A DNA stretch of 64,000 nt, from positions 92,730,152 to 92,794,151 of the forward strand of contig NC_083597.1 in the NCBI RefSeq assembly GCF_020882245.1. The letters run 5' to 3'. The notes under the pieces were generated by a model. The model worked only from the letters and a program-made list of their open reading frames with translations, searched no databases and had not been told where the DNA came from. Shown here piece by piece: positions 51,479 to 63,500 of this stretch. The translations under genes and the position numbers were made by a program. This stretch comes from Rhopalosiphum padi. Lineage: Eukaryota; Arthropoda; Insecta; Hemiptera; Aphididae. Every line of letters begins with the position of its first letter. Position 1 is the stretch's first letter.

Positions 51479-52562
51479 AGGACGAATATCTCAACAACGC
51501 GTAACTGTCATACATTTTATCATCAGTCGGATTTATTAAATATAATATTTTTATTGTGGTAATATTTCATGTAAATTATTCTAAACGGAAATCGCCGAGT
51601 TTCGAATTTCTCGTATTTATGTACCAGAAAACGTCAATGTACCATTATGGCCTTATGTATAATAATTAGGTGCGCTGAGTTCAGTCATAATAATAGACGG
51701 TTAAAATCTAATTTTTAATTATTTACATAATAAAGTCCGCAATCACTCACCTCATAATTATAGTTCAAAACCCATAAAATTAACTCAAATATATTAACAC
51801 TATTTTTCTATGAAAAAATGTATGATATTTAATAATTGATATACATTATTTAATCATCAATAATAGATGAAAACAATGATTAACGCACTATTATATAAAT
51901 TGACAAATAATTTCGATGTCTATTATGTAAATATGATTAAGTTATTAATATTTTTCAATAATAAATTATTATTATTCATTTGATAATTGAAAAATTTTAT
52001 TTTTTTTTCAAATACATAAACTTCTTGTACTCGTAATTTTAACTTACTTGATAAACTTATCATCTTGAAATATGTAAAAGCATAATTGTTCATCAAAATT
52101 AACCATTTAATAGAACGTTAAAATAGTCACCCTGTATATAATATAATAGTATGTTAGTCTTAGTATATGTATACATGTAATACTGCAAACATAAATTTAT
52201 CATAATGTTCCGGAATACGCACGTACTTACACTACCCGCACCCTTTGAAATAACCTCGAAAGGATTATAACTTCTGGATTACTACATACCTACTGTGGGG
52301 TGAGCTGGTATATGGTTAAGCGGCGAGTATGAGTAGGTTGGTCTCGCGATATTACGATCAGTTCTCAACTTTACCAATATATATATATATATATATTATA
52401 TACAATCTATAATATCTGCAGACCATACCTGTTCGTGCAGTCAGAGGATTTGCCACGTAATAAATAACCAACGGCGACTATTATATGACGCACCACACAG
52501 TTAACACAACGGTAAATCTATTTTATACTATCCAAAGTTTAATATTATTTCTTAAGTAATAA

Positions 52563-53835
52563 TATTTTAGATTCTGAGAGGAGCAATAAAAGTATTGTTT
52601 CATGTTAATCCATTACCTTTTGGAACTTTAAAAATGCCTTGATTTTTAACATTTAGGATGAATTTAGTTGGCATATTGAGAGGAGAAGGTCAAAAGTAAA
52701 AAATTCTATGTATCTTAATAATCGGGAAAACATTTTTTTTTTTTTAAACTAGAATTTTTACACTAAACGAGTTTTTGACAAAAATGTTTTTTTGATGATG
52801 TATAATTCTAATTATTAATGGGCCGTCACAACAACATTTATTTTATCTGTCTATCTAGCGCATAATATAGAAGCAAAGATATTTCGTATTTCCACGTTTA
52901 CGACTCTCTGGTTTAGTTTAAAGCAAAGGCACCTATTATATATTTTATGAAGAAAAATATTTCCTGTGCATTGGTTAGACAGTTTTTAATATTTTAAAAT
53001 TTATTAAATATAAGCATGTTTTAATTTAAATTAATTTCGATTATTTTTAACCATTTAAAACTTATCTGCAAATGAAAATATTAAGAATTCACCCGGCCAA
53101 TGCACAGGAAATATTTTTCTTTGTAAAATACATAATAGGTGCCTTTATCCTAAAACTGAACCAGAGAGTCGTATCATGGAAATACGGAAAATCTTTGTTC
53201 CTATATGTGTGCTATGCGCGAGATAGATAGAGAAAACAAATATTGGTGTATGGCGGACTTTTAATAAATTGAGTGTTTTATTATAATTGTTTATAAATAA
53301 TATTAAACTATTTCGACTATTTATAAGTTATTTATAGAAATTTGAAAATTTCATTTTTAGCTTTATTTCGATAACATTTTTTTTTACTCACTCAGTCATA
53401 GTTGATATTTTTAAATAAGAGTGGTACATTTATGATTTATTGAAAATGTAGAATAAGGCTTAGAAATTGTATCAACTTTGTTTTGAATGTGTGGTAACCA
53501 AGTAGGTAAGTCGACATTTAATGTGAATGCCAAGAATGCCTGAGATATCGTATATATTTGGCAGAGAGGAGAATTAAGATAAACTGATAAAGTGTAGGAT
53601 AAATTCAGTAACGAAGGATCGTAATACAAATCATAAAATAAATTACTTTAATAGATCTATCAAAAAACATATCAGTATTATCACTTAATAGTAAATATAT
53701 TTGGTGACATAGGCTGACAGATCGTCTTTGCTCAGAATCATTTTTCGTTTATAATTCATTAATACGTACCTAATTGAATTCAAATTTAACACATCCATTA
53801 CAATTACCCATTCGATACCTACTGTATAGCAAACA
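52563..53835 (+). repeat. Family A copy interrupted by a MITE
   Basis: The left end TTAGATTCTGAGAGGAGCAA is at 52568 and the right motif GTCTTTGCTCAGAATC at 53724-53739, with AATTTAACACATCCATTAC after it. The foldback at 52810-53268 splits it. Confidence 0.6.
52810..53268. mobile_element. Foldback MITE nested in a family A copy
   Basis: The arms 52810-52990 and 53095-53268 are inverted copies sharing CGACTCTCTGGTT, AAAGGCACCTATTAT and AAATATTTCCTGTGCATTGG. The outer ends GGCCGTCAC and its inverse GTATGGCGGAC are less similar. It separates the left part of a family A copy (52563-52800) from its remainder (53269-53835), so it inserted later. Confidence 0.75.
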
Positions 53836-53837
53836 GG

Positions 53838-54030
53838 TGTGGATTCAAAGAGGGGACTAAGGGGCGATAGCTCCCCCTTCCACCGTAGACTGGTGAATTT
53901 TCTAGGATGTCTGTTTTCGGCAGCCGATAAAATGCGTAGTTTTGCCGATAGCATTTCGGTCGTGTCCGTTTTTATCGGTCACCCCCACTCCCACCGTAAA
54001 TATATTCTGGATCAGCGCCTGACAGCAGAA
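53838..54030. repeat. GC-rich block, probable repeat insertion
   Basis: GATAGCTCCCCCTTCCACCG, TCGGCAGCCGATAAAATGCG and CACCCCCACTCCCACCG stand out from AT-rich surroundings right after a family A copy. Open frames on both strands are not protein-like. No ends were identified. Confidence 0.4.
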
Positions 54031-54464
54031 TGGTACTCACTTATCAATATTTTTTTATTTTTTCCCCTTATAAAGTATTTGATACAGTTTCACGTGAATA
54101 CAATTTAAACGTTTCATTTCATAAATGATCTGTATAACTTTAAACATAGCTCGTTTATAAACGACATTCGATCTAAGTATTTGACTCAGTATAATGACTG
54201 TGCCATTAAAATCTGTTAAAGTTTTCGGTTAGTATTATATTATTATATCATTCTATCATCGTCACTTATAAAGTTCAAAGTTAATATTAAAACTACCTGA
54301 TAAGTACGGAAATTATGTAAGCATTTACGATTAATCTAGATGGATATTGAAAAATGATATTTCTCAAGATTATTTACTAAATTCAATTATTCTGAATTTA
54401 AATCATATACATTTTTGTTATACGATTGTATTTACGTATATAAAAACATATATGTATTTATTAT

Positions 54465-55000
54465 TTTAGATTCTAAACGGAATAACGGAACAATGAATGT
54501 ATTGATTTTACAAAACTGTGTGTTTTATTTCTCTGTCATCACCTTTTGAGGCAGTAAAAGTACTTCGATTTTAAACTTCATGGTGGTTTCTGGTAGAAAA
54601 TTACATCTATTTGGTAAAAATCTTCAATATTTTTCAAAATAATCAGGAAAAAACAAATAAAAAATAATGTAAAACGGGAATTTAATTTTTATGCAAAAAC
54701 CAAAATTCCACAAAATCAATTTTTTTTTTGTAATTCAAAAAAAGAATATTCGTAGAAACGTCGTTCAATTACTAATTAAAAAATATCGAACATTTATAAC
54801 CACTGTTTTTTTTATAAGTGTGTTAAGGCAAAACTTTGACAAAATTTAAATCAAATTACCTTAATACTAATAGTAAAATAAATTGATTTAATATAAATGC
54901 CAGAAAACATATCATGAAATGTATTTAGTGATATAGATTAACAGATCGTTTACGCTCATAATCATTTTTCGTATTTACTATTTATATTCAATGATTTCTA
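54465..55000 (+). repeat. Family A copy, internally deleted
   Basis: The left end TTTAGATTCTAAACGGAATA and right motif CGTTTACGCTCATAATC (54949-54965) are only about 0.5 kb apart, against 0.85 kb in the 38-kb copy. Confidence 0.6.
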
Positions 55001-55454
55001 TATCATTCTAAAGACTATAAAAATATGTAATATAGGTAATACATTGAAAAAAATTAATTTAAACAGATATTTTAACAATAATTTAGGTATATTTTTAAAT
55101 GGTTTATACGATTTAGAATTGTATTAAAACTTTAATAAAACTATATAAAAAATACAACCAAAACCATTATGACGAAATGTTTTATAAGTCACAAAAAAAT
55201 TTTCATTGGTAGACGTTGTGTGATAAATTTTAGTGCCAATAGAGCAACTGCACTCAGTGTGTTACATCGCTACCGATAATTATACAAATCATTAAAAAAT
55301 CAATTGTTAGTGTTTTAACTATAACTTATGTTATTATTGATGTAAACTTACATTAATTATTTTTAAAATAAAATGGCAAGTTTATATTACATTATTTCTA
55401 TTTATAGTGTTATTGAAAATATTTACATTATAATTTATATTTTATTTTTATTAG

Positions 55455-55553
55455 AATAATGCAATTGATAAATGTACAACGCATGTTTTAAATTATCATT
55501 GGTTTAAGCCGAAATTCATAAGCGGTGTTGGATGTATAAATCATAATCATGAG
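55455..55553 (+). CDS. Candidate upstream coding exon (possible 5' exon of the ClC-like gene)
   Basis: Thirty-three open codons (NNAIDKC, THVLNYHWFKPKFISGVG, CINHNHE) lie between a pyrimidine-rich acceptor TTTATTAG and donor GTATTT, the same donor hexamer as ClC exon 3. The block is GC-richer than its flanks and phase 0 at both ends, so it could splice to 57506. The interval between is largely a family A repeat. No homology is recognised and no in-frame start codon was found upstream, so it remains a guess. Confidence 0.3.
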
Positions 55554-56452
55554 GTATTTATTATTTAAACTACTTTCCTAAGTATAACCTATAAATTATA
55601 ACCATAAACATCATAAATTGTCATAGTTTTTGTTTTCCACTGGTACATTTAAAATTGTTTCTAATTTTTTTAAATAAATAATATAAGATAGGTACATACG
55701 TATTATGTTATTATAAAGTAATTATGTTTTTTAAATATAAAATTTCATTCATAATTTTTATATATTTTATTTTTGAAATATTCCATAAATATTCTATGAA
55801 GTTAATTATTGAGCATATATATATATATATATATATAACCTATTATTATTATTTTTTATATATTTTATATACTAATTAAAAAAATACTAATAATATTAAC
55901 CATAAACTAGCAAATATATTAACTGTACTTAAAGTAAATGTTTTTAAATTGTTCCCAAAATGTTCGGTCATATCGAGTTTTAATGACACCAAATGTCAAA
56001 TAGTACCTATTAAAAAAAAAAAACCCATTATAATATATTAATATATATTTTTTTTTTGCCAACTGGATGAATGCCCGGCTGAGGTAGAGGTCGACAATTG
56101 GCATTGATGTGAAACTTTTAATTTGTTTTATTACGATATATCTAGTCCCTCCAAACAAGATAAAAAAATCTTAACATTTTATTTGATTGAAATCTAAAAT
56201 GGCATTATTGGTTTTTCCTTTATTAATTAATTATAGTAAATTATACTAAGGAAACTAATTTATTACATTTTCATACATTAAAAAAACTTAAAATTAATAT
56301 TTTAAACACAACATGATACATAAGATAGTAACACATAATGAGACATAAATATATAAAAATAAAATGATGAGAGAATCCTTTATCTATTGATTGAACTTTT
56401 CAAGAATGAAAATGGTTAGTATGGTTTGACTTGAAGCAAATACTTGTAATAC

Positions 56453-57500
56453 TTTTTAGATTTTGAATAAAGTGATGAATATATTAATTTTACAATGAAG
56501 TATTTTTTTTTTTTTGGAAAAAATACACGATAAGTTTTAAATAAAATGTTTCGATTTTCAAAAAATGGGAGAGGTTTTGGATATAAATTTGGATATAGTT
56601 TGTACTTTACACAAGACAAACTTAAAAATTCACAAAACTTATTTTTATAACCAGGATAAACAAACAAAAGATTAAGAAAAATGGAAATTTAAATTTCGAC
56701 AAAATCGATTTAGTTTTTTTGGTTTAACTTAAAAACGATTAACCGTAAATACTTGAAAATTTCAATTTATTTTATAATTTCTTAAATTTCGACTGTTTTT
56801 GAGCTATTTATATGTATAAGAAATTTTTTTATTATATTTTAATAAATTATGATGAAAAATAATTTACTGAAAAATACTTATAAATTTAATACAAAAATCC
56901 TCATAAGTTCTCAAAAATATCAAAAATCTTTTGTCACAATATTTTTTTTTTTATATACATATATATAAGTGTTTATAATAAGAATTTCAACAAAATATTT
57001 ATAAAAATCGCAAATATTAGTTAATTATTTTGAAATTCATAAAAATATTTGTTTTTATACCTAAAATTAAAAATGTAATACAAGGTTTTTTAAAAATATT
57101 TAACCTTTATATGAAAAAAAAATTTACCGGAAAGCCAAATTAATTTCTTATTAGTCTTTCAAGTTAAAATATGTTTACGACATTCGATATTCACCCGTAA
57201 AATAATTATTTCCCCTTAAATAATTTTTGATATTTTATTGTATTTAAAAAAAAAAATAATTAATTAGATATTTGAAATTTTTACCAAATTTTTTATAATC
57301 ATTTTAATTATTATACGAAATTGTTTAACTCTTTTTGAATTATAATTAGGACATAGCATAGTACATTTTCAATTTTTACTTTATTTTCTATAAATATTGA
57401 TTAAAAACTAATTCTTGAAAGTTTAGTACAAGATTCCACAAAAGTCATTCTTATATTTGTATTAAAATATTAATTGCTTTATCATATTTATTGTTATTTG
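56453..57500 (+). repeat. Family A copy directly upstream of ClC exon 1
   Basis: The left end TTTAGATTTTGAATAAAGTG and body match the copy at 42772 (ACCGGAAAGCCAA; CACCCGTAAAATAA). The right end is not recognisable; the text runs into the polypyrimidine tract and CAG acceptor of the exon at 57506. Confidence 0.6.
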
Positions 57501-57505
57501 TGCAG

Positions 57506-57598
57506 AGATCTAGTCTGTCAACAACTAGTAATGCTTTATCTGCAGTAAACTCAATACCTAGATCTCACTCAATAAATTACGTATCATCGGATTATGAA
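57506..57598 (+). CDS. ClC-7-like exon 1 (first clear exon), N-terminal cytosolic tail
   Basis: Thirty-one codons, open in frame 0, Ser-rich (RSSLSTTSNALSAVN and onwards), ending SSDYE, which joins SLDYD of the next exon. The acceptor is TTTGTGCAG and the donor is GTGAGA. In CLCN7 relatives this segment is the poorly conserved tail before the first helix. The preceding kilobase is a family A repeat, so any earlier coding exon must lie upstream of about 56450. Confidence 0.75.
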
Positions 57599-60500
57599 GT
57601 GAGATTTTAACTGTTGTATATAATTAATGTACAGTGGTGCTTTTTTATGACTTTAATCTAATTTTAATGAAACAATAAATTATTATGTTTTTAGAGTTTG
57701 GATTATGATCATTACGAAAGTGAACTTACTGTTAGAGAAGAAAAGTTAAACGGCTATAAAACAGTAGTGGCGACTAATGTGATTAGATGGCTTATTTATT
57801 TTTCTATTGCTATATGTACTGCAGTAGTTGGAATTTTTATTGATACTGTAATTGAATATTTGTGTAATTGGAAGTTTCAATCGATTCGAAATTGTATTGA
57901 TGTTAAGCACTCGACTGTAGAGTGTCTGATTATTTGGATACTTTTCACCGTCATCCCTACGATTATTGGATGTTGTGTAGTACTATTCATGGAGGTTAAT
58001 TATAAAATTATATTTATAAGTAATAGTTTGTATAATATTATGACTCTTAGGCGGCAGCTAATAAAAATAATCAAAAACAAGTACTTATTACAATAATTTG
58101 AATTATATCAACTTTGGTCAAATACTACTATGCCCATTAAATAGTTACCCAACATTGTGTATAAACTATGTTCCAAACTATTTTGCTTTGAAACAAATTG
58201 ATATAATAAACTATTTATAAAAACAGATTTTTAAATTTTAAGCATTGTAACTTTTATAAATTTAGTACACTTAACATATATAACTTAACAAAACTACAAA
58301 AAATACATAGGTAAATTTTAATCATTATAGTATGTGATTAACCACAATTGTATTTTAACCATAAATATACATATATATTTATAAACACTTGATATTAATT
58401 TAATTATTTTTTGAGCTTTTCTATGTAAACATATACATATTTTAAACAACGAAAAATTCTTGAAAATAAAATTATTTACATTTTTATTCTGCTATAATAT
58501 ATTAAAAAAAAAAAAAAAAATGCCTTTTAAAATAATAACGTTCTTTAATCTTCTGAACCTGATATAAAAAGTATTTTTATAAAAATTATACTTTTCTTTT
58601 ATCAATATTACTCTGTTTATATTTTTATTCCATAAAGATAGTTAATACTTTAATATTATATATTTAGCCCTCAGCTGCTGGAAGTGGTATTCCATTTGTA
58701 ATATCTTATTTAAACGGAGTTCGTATACCAAGAATGACAGCCGTTCGATGTTTATTGGTAAAAGTAATAAGCGTGGTATGTGTCTGCGCAGCAGGTCTTG
58801 GTGGAGGAAAGGTATTTTTTATATATATATTTGTATAATACACACGTAATATAATATAAGAATACAATAATATCAACTCATTTAAACCGTAGCTTATGTT
58901 GGAGTATAGAGTTTCTTTTAAATAATTCTGATTATTAAAAATGAAAAAATTAATTTATAACAAAATATATTAATTATTATTATATATTTTGTTATAATAC
59001 TATCTCTAATAAACATAATTTGTGCTTTATTGTTTATAATGATTTATAATGAATATTAATATAGGATTTTAAAACTGAAGTAGAGAAATATTGTAGATAA
59101 TGTTTTATCCACTTCATTTCACTTATTTATACTTATGATATCAAAAATTACAAACAAAATATTCTGAATAATATAATCTTATCTAAGAAACCATGATTGA
59201 AAAATCAAATAGGATTTCAGTTTTTAGCAACCTAGTGTGATAATTAAAAAATTAATAAATAATTAATTTTATGTGCGTATTTACAAACATTAAAAAAAAG
59301 ACTTATTGGGTAATCAATATTGAAAATATATCATTGTTTTAGGAAGGACCATTAATCCACATTGGAGCAATGGTTGGTGGTTCAGTCGTAGAAGCTTGGT
59401 GGAAAGGTTTTAGAAATGGTCCTAGTCGGAAAATTATTGGACCTTTACAAAATGATCGAGAAAGGAGAGACATGATGGCAGCAGGCGCTGCCGCGGGACT
59501 ATCGGCCGCTTTTGGATCACCTGTAGGTAAATAATATATCATTTTTATTTTCAAAAAGTATTAGTTTGTAATTTAATAAGTCTACTTATAGTATGTCTAA
59601 TATATTTATAATGCAATTTAGTTTTAATAGATTCCGGACAATGTTTGTAACACACTTTTGATAACCAATGGAAATCTTTATAAATTATAAATTTATAATT
59701 ATTTGATTGTATTCAATAGTTGTATATATTATCACAATTTTTGTGATCAGATATCATCATTAATTTATCGATTGTATATTTGTCGAAAGTCAATAACATG
59801 CTTCAAATGTTTAATGCAGCACGTATTCTAGTGTATCCTTTAAAAGTCCAACGCTTTATCACTTGCTTAAACTCAAAACGCATATAAATGAAAATTTATA
59901 CTTTGATTTCCAAGCGAGAAAAGTCTGCTTTAATATACGCAGTTAAAAATATTTGTTGACATCAAAACAGAAAAAAAAAACTTAAAAAACTCACTATAAT
60001 TTAATATTCCTACATAATATACCTAGGTATTATTATTTTGTATTAGATTTTAAATATATATATATATATCATAATATATTTAAAATATATTGTTGTGGAC
60101 AACAAACTTAAATTTTTCTACGTTGTGACTTACATTTTTATGTTTGTAATTTTTCAGTAGTCATGTAGAAGATTTTCAGGTGAAAGGTTTTGATGGTCAA
60201 CTAGCTAGTAAAAATAAAAAAAAATCTATAAATATAAATAATAATATAAATATTTAAACAATTTTAAATATTGAAAATCATTTTACTACCTATGAATATG
60301 AATTATTTCTTTGTGATACATTTTTTTATTAATTATACATAATAAAATTATTTAAAAATATAAATTAATAAACTAAAATATATTTCAGCAAAAATAGAAT
60401 GAAAAAATAACAGCAAAAATAAAAATAAATAATAAATAAATTATATAAAAAAAACTGTATTTATTTATTTTTCATTTTTTTAGGAGGGACATTAATGAGT

Positions 60501-63500
60501 CTTGAAGAAGGAACGAGTTTTTGGAGCTCAAGTCTCATGTGGAAAGTGTTTTTTTTGTGCAGCAATAGCTTTTCCAACATATAACGCTGGTAAAAATGTA
60601 CTTTTTACTAATAATTCAAGTGAGTTTTCTTACATTGTAAAAATGTGCCTTATAATAAAAGATTTAATATACTTAAACTTTTCTATAGATCCATCAGAAT
60701 CTGTTCACAGCAAAAGTATTTACTTTTTTGGGAAGTTTAATGAAAACACAATTTATTTTTCTTATTCAGAATTTCCCATTTTTGTTATATTTGGGATATT
60801 CGGCGGCGTATTTGGAGCTTTATTTGTCAATATTAATTATCGGTTATCCATTTTTAGAATGAAGTTCGTTTTTATAAATACATTTATAATAAATAATTTA
60901 TTGTAAATATATTTTAATAGACGTTATGTTTTATTTGTTTAGACACATTACATCAAATAGAAAAAAACTTCTAGAATCTGTATTTGTCGCAGTATTTGTT
61001 GCCATAATAAATTTAACATCCATGATTTTGTTAAACAACTGTCAAACAAAACTAGAGATGAGCTCTTTTAATGCAGTACATGTAAGAAACATGTTAAAAT
61101 TAATCCAACAAAATAATAAGTTCAACGTGTCATTATCTTTTTAATTAATTTTCTTTCATTGTCTTACATTATTTTTATTTTCAGTTAATACTATAGTATA
61201 AAATAATAACTACTAACTAGGTATAATAATATTATAAAATTAACTAGAAAAGAAAAGTATACTTTTCTATAGATATGAAATTCATTTATATAGATGAAAA
61301 CTTAAAAATACTTAATAATTTTATATTACAAACAACTATATAATATAACTGAAATGTATAACTAACAACTTAAAATTATAATCTCTATAGTGTTTGAAAC
61401 AAAAAGTTTAAGTTTAAATGAATTTATATATATTTAAATTATATGACGTATACACTCAACTATAATATTAATATTTAATTTAAAATTCAAAAATTAATTA
61501 TTTTGTGTTAACATTGTGTATATTTTATCAATTGTCTGTCATAATGTTTATCACAAAAACAATTTAATATTTATACATGTTAATTAAATGCATTTAAACG
61601 GTTTATAATATAAAGAAATTAATTTAAATTAAAACTTTAATTACGAACAATTTTATAGTTTTAGATTATAGTTATTATGAAAACGGCTTTTACCTTTATG
61701 ATAGGTTTGTTGCAGATGTATTGTCCAACAGGGAGTTATAATGAAATAAGCTCATTTTGGCTCCATACTCAAGAAGAAAATATTAGATCATTATTCCATT
61801 ATCCAATTGGTAATTATGAATATTTTTGTATAACTGTGTATAATACTTTTTATATATGTATTTGAATCCTATAAATAAAATATTAATTTATTCGTATGAT
61901 TTATAAAAATCAATAACATGAGCATTTTTTTTCCAAAAAACAATATAACAAATTAAAATAAAATAATACAGTTACTCAAATTTAATTTTTGTATTGTATA
62001 AATATTAAGGACTTTATATTTATTCAAGTCTTTTAAAATGTAAATTCATTAAATGGTTATATTATACAATGTATGTTCTATGTACTTACTGTACTACTAT
62101 AAAAAAAAATTTTAAGTTGGGAATGAAGATCTTTAAAAACTATTTATTAAACAGAATCTAAAATGAAAAAGGTAGATATGTAAAAAAAAAAAATGTGAAA
62201 GCATTGTCAATTTAATATGCATAAAATATTATATTGCTTCATTACAAGCTACAAAGTAGATTTATTTGTAATATTTATAATATGCGCATCATTTTTTTAA
62301 ATACTTAATTAATATCTAATATTATTCATTAATATATTTAATATTGATTTAATATAATATTCTAATATTATTTGAATTGTACTAGGTTTGTATATTAACA
62401 TTTAATTTTATGTTAATATTTCATTAGTATATTTAGTAGTATGTTAACTCCCTATTTTCACCACAAGCTGTATAAGCTTGTAGAAAATAGGCTAATCAAA
62501 TTTGTAACTATAATAATATTCAATCAATAATTTATGTTTTGATTTAAAAATAAAATAAAAATCAATTATGAACAGTAATGACATTAAAGTATTATTATTT
62601 ATACTATATTTCATTTTTTTCTAACTTCCAATTTTATTAATTCCTGTTATTGTATAATTTGTTTATTTTTCTATATCTATAATAAAAAAAAAATAAAAAC
62701 AAAGTGTATGCGTGTGTAAAATGTAAACGATACGCAGCTAAGTCTAATGGATTCATGGTTTTGAAATTTGGTACAAAAATAATCTTATATTTGAGAATGT
62801 ATATATCGAAACTAACTTTTTAAATTTCATATTTTAAAAAGGGGTTCATGCAGGGATTTGTTGACAAAAACCTCATTAAATTGGTTACATAAATTAAAAT
62901 AGTATTTGTAATTTTACATAATTTTATATTTGTATTTTATATTGGGTCAAAACCACCCAAATGATTGTGTTAAAAATATATGTTATTTACATTTAAGAAA
63001 GAGTAAAACACTGCCATTATTTAATTTGTCATAAGCAACACTATGCAGGATCAGCTCGAAATCTTAATTCACAACTGCAACAATTTGAAAAATTCAAATT
63101 TGGTTAAATTCTGACTAATAGTTACAAGAGTATTCTAAATTTAAGGTTTCTATCTAAAAAATTTAATATTTTATACTCTATATTATATAAATATTTTTTA
63201 GATATAAACCTTAAATTTAGAGTACTTTTGTAACTATTAGTCAAAATTTAACATATATCTCCATTTTTAAGTAAAAACAGCAAATAATATCACATGGATA
63301 ACTCATTTTTGGATTTTCTTAGTTATTGAAGTTTCGAAATGAAGCTTTAAGCTAGTTTGTATAATAATAAAATAAAAATACCTATACTGTAGCCAGCGAG
63401 AAAATACCTTGCATCTGCATGTGGGTAGAGTGGAAAACCTAATTTTCGTTGAACCTCATCAGTGTGTTTTCTTACAAACTTTATTTTATTTTTAGATTTT

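Noticed and set aside
53685..54108. 89-codon open frames on both strands
   Set aside because: They span a family A end and a GC-rich repeat block; there is no protein-like pattern.
55919..56158. 79-codon minus-strand frame (MPIVDLYLSRAFIQLAKK)
   Set aside because: Possibly repeat-derived; no family is recognised and there is no splice or start support.
57698..58096. A 132-residue protein starting at TTG
   Set aside because: ClC exon 2 read past its donor; the residues after 57994 have no homology.
59339..59554. Minus-strand open frame
   Set aside because: Antisense shadow of ClC exon 4; its GC-rich composition comes from the exon.
60502..60906. 134-codon open frame as a stand-alone gene
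   Set aside because: It begins out of frame inside ClC exon 5, runs through the intron and exon 6, and passes the donor at 60864. It is the shifted ClC frame, not a separate protein.
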